Source: Planctomycetota bacterium (GTDB taxonomy: Bacteria; Planctomycetota; Phycisphaerae; UBA1845; UTPLA1). From it: a stretch of DNA of 64,000 nt. The notes beneath the pieces were generated by a model. It did not search any database. It was not told where the DNA came from and worked only from the letters and a program-made list of their open reading frames with translations. This document shows positions 17,791 through 26,296 of this stretch, one piece after another (the first letter of the stretch is position 1; every line of letters begins with the position of its first letter). Location: positions 124,001 to 188,000 of the forward strand of contig JAATGM010000032.1 of NCBI GenBank assembly GCA_015654675.1. The letters run 5' to 3'. The translations under genes and the position numbers were made by a program.

Positions 17791-18429
17791 TCACGCGCTC
17801 GATCCGAACCATGCCGCGGCAGTTCCGAGGAGTTCTCCCAACCGTTCGTGGGCCCGGGCGCGCAGCATGTGTACCGCTCCGGCCGAACGGTTCAGTGCGG
17901 CCGCGACTTCGTCGATCGACCGGCATTCAAGGTCATAGAGTCGAACGGTTTGGGAATAATCCGCGGGGAGTTTTTCGAGGGCGGCCTCGAGAACGCGGCG
18001 GACATCTTTCCGGGCCATCACGCGGCTCGGGGTGGAGCTGGACGTGGCGAGCAGGTCGTAGAGGCCGACGAATGATTCATCGCCGTGCGTCAACTCGATT
18101 CGGCGGCTGGGGGGTGGTTGCTTTTGGCGATCCAGGCCGCGGACGGCATCGCGCAGGTTGTTGTCGGCGATGCGCCGCAGCCATGCGGGAAAGGCCTCGG
18201 CCTGTTCGGGGAGAAATCGGCCGATCTGCAGAAACGCTTCCAAGTAGGTGACTTGCATCACGTCGCCGGGCTCGATTACTGCCTGCCAGGGCCGGCCGAT
18301 GTGGAGTTGTTGTTCGATTTGGGGCCCAAACGATTCGAGCAGCGAGCTGAGTGCATCGGTCTCCCCGGCGACGGCGCGGCCGACCAGGTCGCGAAGTTCC
18401 GCATCAGCAGGAAGTTCTGCTCCCACCAA
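17791..18429 (-). CDS. ECF-family RNA polymerase sigma factor
   Basis: 212 residues from a TTG start; GTG 18426 has better spacing from GAGGAG and is an alternative. The region-2 helix includes VIEPGDVMQVTYLEAFLQIG and FPAWLRRIADNNLRDA; region 4 has LEALEKLPADYSQTV-like sequence and IDEVAAALNRSAGAVHMLRA as the recognition HTH. It belongs to the planctomycete ECF groups that sit beside Pkn kinases. No anti-sigma gene is visible, so control by the adjacent kinase is plausible. Its regulon may include the divergent secreted-protein genes starting 140 bases away. Confidence 0.88.
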   Translation of the reverse strand: MVGAELPADAELRDLVGRAVAGETDALSSLLESFGPQIEQQLHIGRPWQAVIEPGDVMQVTYLEAFLQIGRFLPEQAEAFPAWLRRIADNNLRDAVRGLDRQKQPPPSRRIELTHGDESFVGLYDLLATSSSTPSRVMARKDVRRVLEAALEKLPADYSQTVRLYDLECRSIDEVAAALNRSAGAVHMLRARAHERLGELLGTAAAWFGSSA

Positions 18430-18568
18430 TCATGCTCCTCGGTGTCCGGATTCTAACCGCGGGATTGTCCGATTCGCCATTTTTCGTGAAGAGCGTGGCC
18501 AGTTTGTCGCCTTAGTAGTGGCGAGATGGTTTTCCTCGCGCATTTCGAACCCCGGCGGAGGCGATGCG

Positions 18569-19954
18569 ATGAGCCGACGATTGGTCCAGGTTTTTGCCAT
18601 GATCCTGATTCAGCCACTGGGGGCCATCGCTGCTGACCCGGCCGTTCCGACGGTGACCGAGCCCTACCAGTTCGACTCGAGCACCTATGAGAACACGGGC
18701 GAAAAGCTGATCGACGTAGCGCCGGCAATGGTGTCATGGTCGGGTGCGCGCTGGATCCGTGTGCATCTGGGAGAGTCAAACCTCGGCGCGGCGAGCTATG
18801 TGGTCCTGTCGTCAGTGTTCGATGGGCAGGAGCAGGCGCTCGATGCCGAGACGCTGGCCGCGTGGAGCGGCGTCAGTGCGGCATTTCACGGCGACGCGGT
18901 GACGGTCGCGCTGCACGTCGCGCCGGGAGACAAGGGCGTGTTTGTGCGCGTGACGGGCGTCACCGTGCCGCTCGAACAGGCAGGAGATCCGGGCGATCAG
19001 CCGGCGCCGCGCACCATCTGCGGCTCGATCGACGACCGCGTGGCGACGGTTGATAACCGCGTCGGCCGGCTGCCGGGCAGCGGCTGTACCGGCTGGCTGG
19101 TGTCCAACGGAGCGGTCCTGACGGCGGGGCACTGCGGCGTCGCGGTCGGGCACGTGCTCGAGTTCAACGTCCCCGCTTCGACCGCCAACGGAAATCTCGT
19201 CACAGCGAACGTCAACGACCAGTATCCGGTCACGTCGGTTTCCACCGTCGTGAACGGCGGCGCGGGAAATGACTATCAGGTACTTGGCATCGGCCCGAAC
19301 AGCATGACGAAGAACCGGGCGCACGTCGTCAACGGATTTTTTCGCATGGTGAACACGACGCCCGCCAACGGCGCGACCATCCGCGTCACCGGTTTCGGCG
19401 TCGACAACACACCGGCCGGGCCGGGCGGTGCGGGTGCGGCATGCTGCGACAGCGACAACGACACGGTGTGCGAATTCAACTGCAATTCCGCAACTCAAAC
19501 TGAACAGACTCACACCGCCGCCTACTCCGGGCTGAGCGGCTCGCAGCATCGCTATGTCGTTGACACCATGCCGGCCAACTCAGGCAGCCCGATTATCTGG
19601 GAGGCGTTCGGCGTCACGATCGGCATTCATACGTTTGGCGGCTGCACCAGCAGCGGCGGGACCAACGGCGGAACGGCATTTGGGTTGGTCGGACTGCGAA
19701 ACGCAATCAGGGATTTTCCGGGACCCCTTGCGATTTACGTCGATGCGGGCGTCTCCGGCCTGCCGACGAACGGCGGCATTTTTGAACCGTACAACCATGT
19801 CTGGCAGGGTGTTTCGGCGGTGCAGAACGGGGGGATCGTCAGCATCGTGGCGGGCTCGTACTCGGCCGCGTCGGGCGAGACCTTCATTGCGGGCGGCGGC
19901 TTCAAGGCCATGACGCTCGAAGCGCCGGTCGGCACGGTCACCATCGGAAATTGA
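18569..19954 (+). CDS. Secreted trypsin-like serine protease
   Basis: 461 residues from ATG 18569, with CGGAGG just upstream; an open extension to 18248 lacks an RBS and overlaps the sigma gene. The signal peptide ends near IAA-DP. The chymotrypsin-fold triad is visible: TAGHC (His188), NDYQVL (Asp235) and PANSGSP (Ser338). The usual Gly before Asp/Asn-Ser is Ala here. There are Cys pairs and a CCDSDNDTVCEFNCN insert near 292-306. The last 70 residues (GGIFEPYNHV…GTVTIG) look like part of a beta-helix or sorting tail. It heads a row of four secreted proteins on one strand. Confidence 0.88.
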   Translation: MSRRLVQVFAMILIQPLGAIAADPAVPTVTEPYQFDSSTYENTGEKLIDVAPAMVSWSGARWIRVHLGESNLGAASYVVLSSVFDGQEQALDAETLAAWSGVSAAFHGDAVTVALHVAPGDKGVFVRVTGVTVPLEQAGDPGDQPAPRTICGSIDDRVATVDNRVGRLPGSGCTGWLVSNGAVLTAGHCGVAVGHVLEFNVPASTANGNLVTANVNDQYPVTSVSTVVNGGAGNDYQVLGIGPNSMTKNRAHVVNGFFRMVNTTPANGATIRVTGFGVDNTPAGPGGAGAACCDSDNDTVCEFNCNSATQTEQTHTAAYSGLSGSQHRYVVDTMPANSGSPIIWEAFGVTIGIHTFGGCTSSGGTNGGTAFGLVGLRNAIRDFPGPLAIYVDAGVSGLPTNGGIFEPYNHVWQGVSAVQNGGIVSIVAGSYSAASGETFIAGGGFKAMTLEAPVGTVTIGN

Positions 19955-19984
19955 GTAGCAGCGAATTTTTCCGGGAGGATTTTC

Positions 19985-20407
19985 ATGAAGCGTAAACGGT
20001 TCATCGTATTGGCTGCGGTGCTCACGCTCTTGCCGCTGACGGCCGCGTTCAGTCAGTACACCATTCCCTGGTTCACGATCGATGGCGGCGGAACGACGAG
20101 CACCGGCGGGACATTCTCGCTGACGGGCACGATCGGCCAACCCGATGCAAGCTCATTTGCCGGACCGATCAGCAACGACTTCTTCTCGCTCGTCGGTGGC
20201 TTCTGGCCGGCAGCGGTCGTTCCGAGCTGTGCGCTCCCCGGCGATATGGATCTCAGCACGCTGCGTAACGGCGTCGACATTCAGGGATTCGTGCGGTGTT
20301 TGCTGGGAGTAAGCGGTACGAACTGCGCCTGTGCCGACATGAGCGGCAACGGCACCGTTGGAGTTGAGGATATCCCCGGATTCGTGGCCATCGTCCTTGG
20401 AATGTAA
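19985..20407 (+). CDS. Small secreted protein with dockerin-like repeats
   Basis: 140 residues, with GGGAGGA ahead of ATG 19985 and a clear signal peptide (KRKRF, hydrophobic core, cut near AFS-QY). The mature N-terminus has a WFTIDGGGTTSTGGTFSL and GTIGQPDA pattern recurrent in planctomycete secreted proteins. The C-terminal 65 residues hold two Ca-binding-like loops, PGDMDLSTLRNGVDIQGFVR and DMSGNGTVGVEDIPGFV, which is a dockerin-like duplication, with cysteines between them. Dockerin-like tails here may serve cell-surface attachment rather than a cellulosome; that is inference. Confidence 0.75.
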   Translation: MKRKRFIVLAAVLTLLPLTAAFSQYTIPWFTIDGGGTTSTGGTFSLTGTIGQPDASSFAGPISNDFFSLVGGFWPAAVVPSCALPGDMDLSTLRNGVDIQGFVRCLLGVSGTNCACADMSGNGTVGVEDIPGFVAIVLGM

Positions 20408-20473
20408 CGCGTGCGACGCTGATGGTCGCGCCGCATTGAAATCGGAAGCGAATTAACAATCTGGAGACTTGTC

Positions 20474-22009
20474 ATGAACTGTGTAACCATCAGTACTTCC
20501 CGCCTCGCGTACCGTTCGATGATTGTGACGGCATTCGTCGCCGTGGCCGCGGCGCAGATCGCCAGCGCCCAGACCGCATTCACTTACCAGGGCCAGCTCA
20601 AACAGAGTGGCAGTCCGGTCAACGCGAATGTCAGCATGGTCTTCAGGCTATTCAGCGCCCTTAGCGGCGGCGCGCAGCAAGGACCCACGCTCACCTTTGA
20701 CGGCGTCGGCGGCAATCCGGCCCAGATCGCCGTTACCAACGGATTGTTCACGGTGTCGCTCGATTTCGGGGTCGGCCCTTACACCCCCAACGCCGCGCGG
20801 TGGCTTGAAATCACCGTTAGTGGCCAGCCGCTCACGCCACGCCAAGCGCTGACGCCAACACCATTCGCGCTCAATACGCGCGGCGTCAATGTCGACTCCG
20901 CCGGCAACGTCGGAATTGGCACCAACGCGCCGACCAATGCGCTCGATGTGCGCGGCCATCTCACGTTAGAGGCCGGCGGAAGCCCAGGAATTTTTACGGG
21001 CACCGGCCCATTGGAATTGAATCGGTTCCTGGTGCTTGCCAACAGTCTACAAGCACCATCGGCGTCGGGCCTGAAGGCCGGCGGCGTCCTCATCTCCGAT
21101 GATTACTTCTATGCGAACCCGGCCAAGACGGATCTTGTCGTCAAGGGAAAGGTCGGCATCGGCGTCACAAGTCTTACAAGCAAGCTTGAGATCGCCGGAC
21201 AGGACGCCATCACCATCACGGGCTTTCAGCCGGTCATGACAATGCGCGACTCCAATAATAGCAACCGTCGGATCCGTTTCCAGAACGTCGACGGCAACTT
21301 CATTAACTTCTTCACCGAGCCGTCGCTCAGCACGGGCATCCCGCCCATGCGCATTCGCAATGATGGCATCGATATCAGCGGGCAGAACGCCCTCGTGGCG
21401 ACCGGATTTCAACCGCTGTTCACGCTCTCCGACTCAAACGCGGGTTTCGCGCAGGTGCGGATGCAGGGCGTGGGCGGCGAATTCGTCTTCTACACGCAGG
21501 CCGGAATTAATAGCGGAATTCCCCCCATGCGAATTCTCAACTCCGGCATCACCGAGGTCCGCAAGCTGCAGATTCTCGGAGGCGCCGACCTGGCCGAACC
21601 GTTCGACGTCTGCACGTCGCGCGACGACGAGATCAAGCCCGGAATGGTGGTCGTGATCGATCCGGATCATCCCGGCCAGCTCATGCCCTCGTCGCAGGCC
21701 TATGACCGTAAGGTGGCCGGCGTCATCAGCGGCGCAGGCGGAGTCGAAGCGGGCCTCTCCATGGGGCATGACGGGACCATCGCCAACGGCAAACACCCGG
21801 TGGCGCTCACCGGCCGCGTTTATTGCATGGCCGACGCAACGACCGAAGCGATCGAGCCGGGCGACATGCTGACGACCGCAAACTCGCCCGGCGCCGCGAT
21901 GAAAGCCGCCGACTTCGATCGTGCCCGTGGGGCGACGATCGGCAAAGCCATGACGACCCTGAAGCGCGGCGAGCGCGGCTTGGTGCTCGTTCTGGTGAAC
22001 CCGCAATAG
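20474..22009 (+). CDS. Secreted repeat-bearing surface protein, unknown role
   Basis: 511 residues with a signal peptide ending near ASA-QT (residue 33). Residues 34-140 form a domain with FTYQGQLKQSGSPVN, a GLFTVSLDFG strand and LTPRQALTPTPFAL, seen in many planctomycete exported proteins. Next comes VGIGTNAPTNALDVRG, as in tail-fibre-like repeats. Residues about 236-357 hold two tandem copies of a roughly 60-residue unit (GQxAxxxTGFQPxxTxxDSN … GIPPMRI). The C-terminus (DLAEPFDV … GDMLTTANSPG … KRGERGLVLVLV) resembles the end domain of fibre-type proteins. Neighbouring secreted genes are 66 and 38 bases away on the same strand, so an operon is likely. Confidence 0.7.
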   Translation: MNCVTISTSRLAYRSMIVTAFVAVAAAQIASAQTAFTYQGQLKQSGSPVNANVSMVFRLFSALSGGAQQGPTLTFDGVGGNPAQIAVTNGLFTVSLDFGVGPYTPNAARWLEITVSGQPLTPRQALTPTPFALNTRGVNVDSAGNVGIGTNAPTNALDVRGHLTLEAGGSPGIFTGTGPLELNRFLVLANSLQAPSASGLKAGGVLISDDYFYANPAKTDLVVKGKVGIGVTSLTSKLEIAGQDAITITGFQPVMTMRDSNNSNRRIRFQNVDGNFINFFTEPSLSTGIPPMRIRNDGIDISGQNALVATGFQPLFTLSDSNAGFAQVRMQGVGGEFVFYTQAGINSGIPPMRILNSGITEVRKLQILGGADLAEPFDVCTSRDDEIKPGMVVVIDPDHPGQLMPSSQAYDRKVAGVISGAGGVEAGLSMGHDGTIANGKHPVALTGRVYCMADATTEAIEPGDMLTTANSPGAAMKAADFDRARGATIGKAMTTLKRGERGLVLVLVNPQ

Positions 22010-22047
22010 GTTTCTTGTTCGCTCTCGTCAGCCACGGAGTATTCATT

Positions 22048-23322
22048 ATGAATTCTCGTATCACGCGCGTGGCAGCAGTGGCGGTCGGGCTGTCCCTGTC
22101 GGCGCCTGGCCTGGCGGCGACCTTTCGAATCGAACTTGACTACATGCTCGACCTCTCGCCGGGCGACATCCATTCGCACCGACCCGATCAGGCAGAGCTC
22201 GACGCCGTCATCCAGATGTTCGCGTGTCACGGCCACACGCTGATCATCGAAGTCAGCAGCGTGCTGCCTCACTATGACGTTCTGCTTCAGGACCCGAACC
22301 CCGACCAGACGCAGCGCCTGAGCTTTTTCGCGTACGCGGGCGCCGACAATTCGTTCGGCAAGCTCAAGCAGGATTGGTTTAACCACGCCGGTCAGCCCGG
22401 TTGGCACTATTGCATTTTCGCGCATCAATATGAGAGTCAGCCCGGCACCACATCGAGCAGCTCCGGGCTGGGCGAGACGCCCGGCGATGACTTCATCGTT
22501 ACGATGGGCAGCTTCGCCGGCCAGATCGGAACGCCGTTTGACCGCGCCTCGACGCTGGCCCACGAATTCGGCCACAATCTGGGTCTGACGCACTGCATCG
22601 GGGCCGGGGCCAACTGCGACAATTCGGCCAATCCGAATTGGATCGGCCAGTTCCAATTGAACCAGGCCAGCATCATGAGCTACTTCTTTCAGTTGCAGGG
22701 GGTGCGCTCAAATTTGCTCTGCCAGGGACTGATTCCGCAGTCGGCTTCGGCGCTGTTTAAGGAGCTGGACTATTCGAATGGATACATGTGCTCGCTGAAT
22801 GAGGCGTCCTTGAGCGAGACGTTCGGCACCGGCATGAAATCCGTCGACTGGAACTGCAACGGCGCAGTTTCGGGCACGGTCGCGCACGATCTCAACGGCA
22901 ATTCCAGCGGCTGGTGCGCGGCGGCCAGCGGACTTCAGACGGTTATCGATGGGAATGAATGGGCTTCGCTGACGGATGTCGCATTGACACGCAGTGTGGA
23001 AGATCTCGACAACATGCCAGTTACGGCGTGCATCACGGCCGAGGAATCGGAAATCGCGGCGCGCAGCAGTTGTGCGCAGCCCGGAATCGTGAGCGAGCCA
23101 TGTATCGGTGGAAGAATTTTATTTGTTGCCGTTGGTTCCGGAGGACCGCAAAGCGGTAAGTGCATTGAACCGTTGCACACCCTGACAGCGGCACACAGCA
23201 TTGCAACCAGTGGTAGCGGGCTGTTTTTCGTGGGCGGTACGTTCTTCGAGCCCGGTTCGGTTCTGATCACCACGCCGATGACGCTCAACAGCGTCGGCAC
23301 TTCATTGATTTCGCCACCGTAG
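22048..23322 (+). CDS. Secreted zinc metalloprotease (metzincin type)
   Basis: 424 residues from ATG 22048; the longer open frame starting at 21823 runs antiparallel to no motif and lacks an RBS. The signal peptide ends near GLA-AT. The zinc site is HEFGHNLGLTH at residues 172-182 (HExxHxxGxxH) with a downstream Met-turn SIMSY near 208-212, which defines a metzincin. Several Cys residues suggest disulfides. The C-terminal 60 residues (PLHTLTAAHSIATSGSGLFF…) look like an extra sorting or beta module. It is the last of the secreted row and pairs with the serine protease three genes upstream. Confidence 0.85.
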   Translation: MNSRITRVAAVAVGLSLSAPGLAATFRIELDYMLDLSPGDIHSHRPDQAELDAVIQMFACHGHTLIIEVSSVLPHYDVLLQDPNPDQTQRLSFFAYAGADNSFGKLKQDWFNHAGQPGWHYCIFAHQYESQPGTTSSSSGLGETPGDDFIVTMGSFAGQIGTPFDRASTLAHEFGHNLGLTHCIGAGANCDNSANPNWIGQFQLNQASIMSYFFQLQGVRSNLLCQGLIPQSASALFKELDYSNGYMCSLNEASLSETFGTGMKSVDWNCNGAVSGTVAHDLNGNSSGWCAAASGLQTVIDGNEWASLTDVALTRSVEDLDNMPVTACITAEESEIAARSSCAQPGIVSEPCIGGRILFVAVGSGGPQSGKCIEPLHTLTAAHSIATSGSGLFFVGGTFFEPGSVLITTPMTLNSVGTSLISPP

Positions 23323-23399
23323 TTGGAATCCGGTTTTTTCCTGAACAACATCCGATCGCATCTCGTCGGCATGCGTCCGCCCGCTTATGGTGGGCGGCG

Positions 23400-26072
23400 A
23401 TGCACGATCTGTCGCTCATCAAGACCATTGCCGCGGCGTTCACGGTCGCGTGGGTGCTGGGCCTGCTCACGCAGCGTCTGCGGCTCTCGCCGATCGTGGG
23501 ATATCTGCTGGCGGGCGTCTTGATCGGGCCGCACACGCCCGGGTTTCATGGCGACGTGCACCTGGCGCAGCAGCTGGCCGAGGTCGGCGTCATTCTGCTG
23601 ATGTTCGGCGTGGGGCTGCACTTTCATCTCAAAGATCTTCTGGCGGTGAAATCGATCGCGATTCCCGGGGCGATCGGGCAGAGCGTGGTGGCGACGCTGG
23701 TATCGGCGGCGGTCTTCGCGGCGCTGGGCCTGCCGTTGAAAACGGGGGCGGTCATCGGCATGGCCATGGCGGTCGCGAGCACGGTCGTGCTCATGCGCGT
23801 GCTGATGGATGCCAATTCCCTGCACACACAGCAGGGGCACGTCGCGGTCGGCTGGTTGATCGTTGAGGACATTTTCACAGTCATTCTTCTTGTCCTGATC
23901 CCCGTGCTTGGGACCAGCGTTGCCGATCCGCATATGGCGGCGACAGCTCCCGCAGTGGCCGCATCCGGAGCGGTCTTCTGGAAGACGCTCGGGCTGGCAT
24001 TGTTCAAGCTGGCCGCGCTGGTTGTGATCGTCATGCTGGCCGGTGCGCGTCTGGTGCCGTGGGCGTTTGTGCAGGTGGCGCGACTGCGTTCGCGCGAGCT
24101 TTTCACGCTGACAGTGCTGGTTTTCTCGATCGCGATCGCGACGGGGTCGTACGTTTTTTTCGGCGCCTCGATGGCGCTGGGGGCGTTTCTGGCGGGCATG
24201 GTTGTTGCACAGTCGCCGGTGAGCCATCAGGCGGCGGCCGACGCCCTGCCGCTGCGCGACGCGTTCGCCGTGTTGTTCTTCGTGTCGGTCGGAATGCTCT
24301 TCGATCCGATGTTCATCTTTCGCCAGCCGCTGATGGTGATTGCGGGGCTGGGCATCATCCTTCTCGCGAAACCGCTGGCCGCACTGCTTATTGTCGCGTT
24401 GCTCGGACACTCGGCGCGAATCGCGCTGACCGTCGCCGTTGGCCTCGCGCAGATCGGCGAGTTCTCGTTCATCCTCTCTGACCTTGCCCGGCAGCATGGG
24501 CTCATGACCGAAGCGGGACACAACCTGCTGGTTGCCTCGGCAATCATCTCGATCACGTTGAATCCGGTGCTATTCCGATCGCTTCCGCAGATTGAGGCGT
24601 GGTGTCGGGCGCGTCCGCGGCTCTGGGCGCTTATCAACGGGCGCGCCGATCGTCGAGCCGCGATGCAGAATCAGGCTGCGACGACGATGTTGGAGCGGCA
24701 AGTTGCAACGCGGCAGCGTCTGGCGGTGGTCGTCGGCTTCGGGCCGGTCGGGCGATCGGTCAATCGCCTGCTGCGCGACGCGGGGCTGGCCACCGTGATC
24801 ATCGACCTCAACATGGACACCGTCTCGACACTGAATGGAGACGGCCAGCCGGCGATCTTCGGCGATGCCTCACATGAGAGCATCCTCGAGCAGGCAGGCG
24901 CGCGGCGGGCGTCGCATGTCGTGCTGACTTTCCCCGGATCGGCTGAACGAGCCGCCGTGGTGGCCGCGGTTCGCAACCTCAACGCCGGCGCGCGGGTCTT
25001 TGTGCGGGCCCGCTATCTCCGCGAGCGCGAAGACCTTGAGCGGGCCGGCGCGACCGCCGCCGTATTCGAGGAAGCCGAAGCCGCCGTCGGGCTGGCCCGG
25101 CTGGTGCTGTCGGATACGGGCGTGCACCGCGATGCCGCCGAGCGCAAGGTGCATGACCTGCGACTGCAACTCATCCGCGAGAATCTCGCCAATATGCGCT
25201 CGCTCAGCACGCGCAGCATCATGGTTCCCTGGTCGCGCGTCCGCTCGCTGCCCGTCTCGGCCAGCCATGATGACGTGCTGACGCTCGTCTCACAGGAGCG
25301 TTTCTCCCGCTGGCCGGTGGTCGATCCGCAGGTCGGCGCGGCGGTTGGTTATTTGCTTACGAAGGACCTGATCGCTCGGGCGGCGGATGCCGATTGGAGC
25401 AAGCTGATCCGCCCGCTGCGTTCGGTGAAGGTCGACGACGACATCGACGCGACGCTCGCTCGCATGCAGAACGAAGGCGCGACGGTTTATCTCGTCGAGG
25501 AAGATGGACGGCCTGCCGGCCTGATCACCTTGGAGGACATCCTTGAGCAGGTGGTTGGGCGAATCGAGGACGAGTATCCGCACGAGCCGGAACTGACGCT
25601 GCGCGAGGCAGCCGGCAACGGTGGCGTCGTGCTGAAGCTTCGCGCGGCCGCGCGCGACGATGCGATCCGGGAGTTGGCGAGTACGATTCCTGCCAACCGA
25701 CTTCCGCCCGGTATCGATTCCGACGAGATCGCGAATCTGACGATTGCCCGCGAGGACGAAGTATCGACCGATCTTGGAAGCGGTGTGGCGATTCCGCACA
25801 CGCGTTGTCATGGGCTTGCGGCTCCGATCCTGGTGCTCGGCCGCTCGGCGAGTGGCGTTGATTATTCTGCGCATTCCGCCGAACTGGTGCGGCTGCTGTT
25901 CCTGCTGGTAACGCCGTCGGGCCAGCCCGAGACGCAGTTGACGCTGCTGGGCCAGCTTGCGGCGGTGGCCGGTGATGCCGCGAGTCGGGATCGGTTGCTG
26001 CAGGCGCAAAGCGTGGACGAAGCGTTGGGAGTTTTGAGTGATAAGCCGAAGCGCGTGAACCCGCCGGTTTGA
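23400..26072 (+). CDS. CPA2 cation:proton antiporter fused to RCK, CBS pair and PTS EIIA domain
   Basis: 890 residues. Residues 1-395 are a Kef/CPA2-type antiporter with about 12 helices (RLSPIVGYLLAGVLIGP, VGVILLMFGVGLHF). Residues 440-555 are an RCK/TrkA-N Rossmann domain (VVVGFGPVGRSVNRLL; IFGDAS). Residues 605-725 are two CBS motifs (SIMVPWSRV; ARMQNEGATVYLVEEDGRP). Residues 735-885 resemble a PTS EIIA type-2 (PtsN-like) domain with the phospho-acceptor context VAIPHTRCHG at His800. The protein should exchange K+ or Na+ for protons under control by NAD(H), adenine nucleotides and possibly EIIA phosphorylation. A hairpin follows the stop. Confidence 0.9.
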   Translation: MHDLSLIKTIAAAFTVAWVLGLLTQRLRLSPIVGYLLAGVLIGPHTPGFHGDVHLAQQLAEVGVILLMFGVGLHFHLKDLLAVKSIAIPGAIGQSVVATLVSAAVFAALGLPLKTGAVIGMAMAVASTVVLMRVLMDANSLHTQQGHVAVGWLIVEDIFTVILLVLIPVLGTSVADPHMAATAPAVAASGAVFWKTLGLALFKLAALVVIVMLAGARLVPWAFVQVARLRSRELFTLTVLVFSIAIATGSYVFFGASMALGAFLAGMVVAQSPVSHQAAADALPLRDAFAVLFFVSVGMLFDPMFIFRQPLMVIAGLGIILLAKPLAALLIVALLGHSARIALTVAVGLAQIGEFSFILSDLARQHGLMTEAGHNLLVASAIISITLNPVLFRSLPQIEAWCRARPRLWALINGRADRRAAMQNQAATTMLERQVATRQRLAVVVGFGPVGRSVNRLLRDAGLATVIIDLNMDTVSTLNGDGQPAIFGDASHESILEQAGARRASHVVLTFPGSAERAAVVAAVRNLNAGARVFVRARYLREREDLERAGATAAVFEEAEAAVGLARLVLSDTGVHRDAAERKVHDLRLQLIRENLANMRSLSTRSIMVPWSRVRSLPVSASHDDVLTLVSQERFSRWPVVDPQVGAAVGYLLTKDLIARAADADWSKLIRPLRSVKVDDDIDATLARMQNEGATVYLVEEDGRPAGLITLEDILEQVVGRIEDEYPHEPELTLREAAGNGGVVLKLRAAARDDAIRELASTIPANRLPPGIDSDEIANLTIAREDEVSTDLGSGVAIPHTRCHGLAAPILVLGRSASGVDYSAHSAELVRLLFLLVTPSGQPETQLTLLGQLAAVAGDAASRDRLLQAQSVDEALGVLSDKPKRVNPPV

Positions 26073-26083
26073 GGATAAAAGGT

Positions 26084-26123
26084 GGGGCCCACGGTCTGAA
26101 GGAGGCAGCCAGACCGGGGCCCC
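26084..26123. terminator. Strong hairpin between convergent genes
   Basis: GGGGCCC-AC-GGTCTG and CAGACC-GGGGCCCC form a long GC-rich inverted repeat (about 13 pairs with a small bulge) 12 bases after the antiporter stop. There is no T-run, so it may act as a bidirectional or Rho-aided terminator. Confidence 0.55.
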
Positions 26124-26296
26124 GTTCGAAGCTTTGGGGCGAACCTCTCAGATTACGTCTTGTGCCACCTTCAGTTCGGCCGGCGGATTGCCCCTCCCAT
26201 CCGGCCGCGCTCGAATCGCTGTCGAGCAACGCAAACGTAGGATACGCAGCGTGGTGAGGCAAACGCTTTAGGATTTCTGAGGTGGCCGATAAGGCG

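Noticed and set aside
18248-18568. Longer N-terminus for the serine protease
   Set aside because: Would overlap the divergent sigma gene and place the signal peptide internally; ATG 18569 has a good RBS.
23385-24521. 378-codon minus-strand frame across the antiporter
   Set aside because: Composition dominated by Arg/His/Gln/Asp, as expected for the complement of membrane-helix codons.
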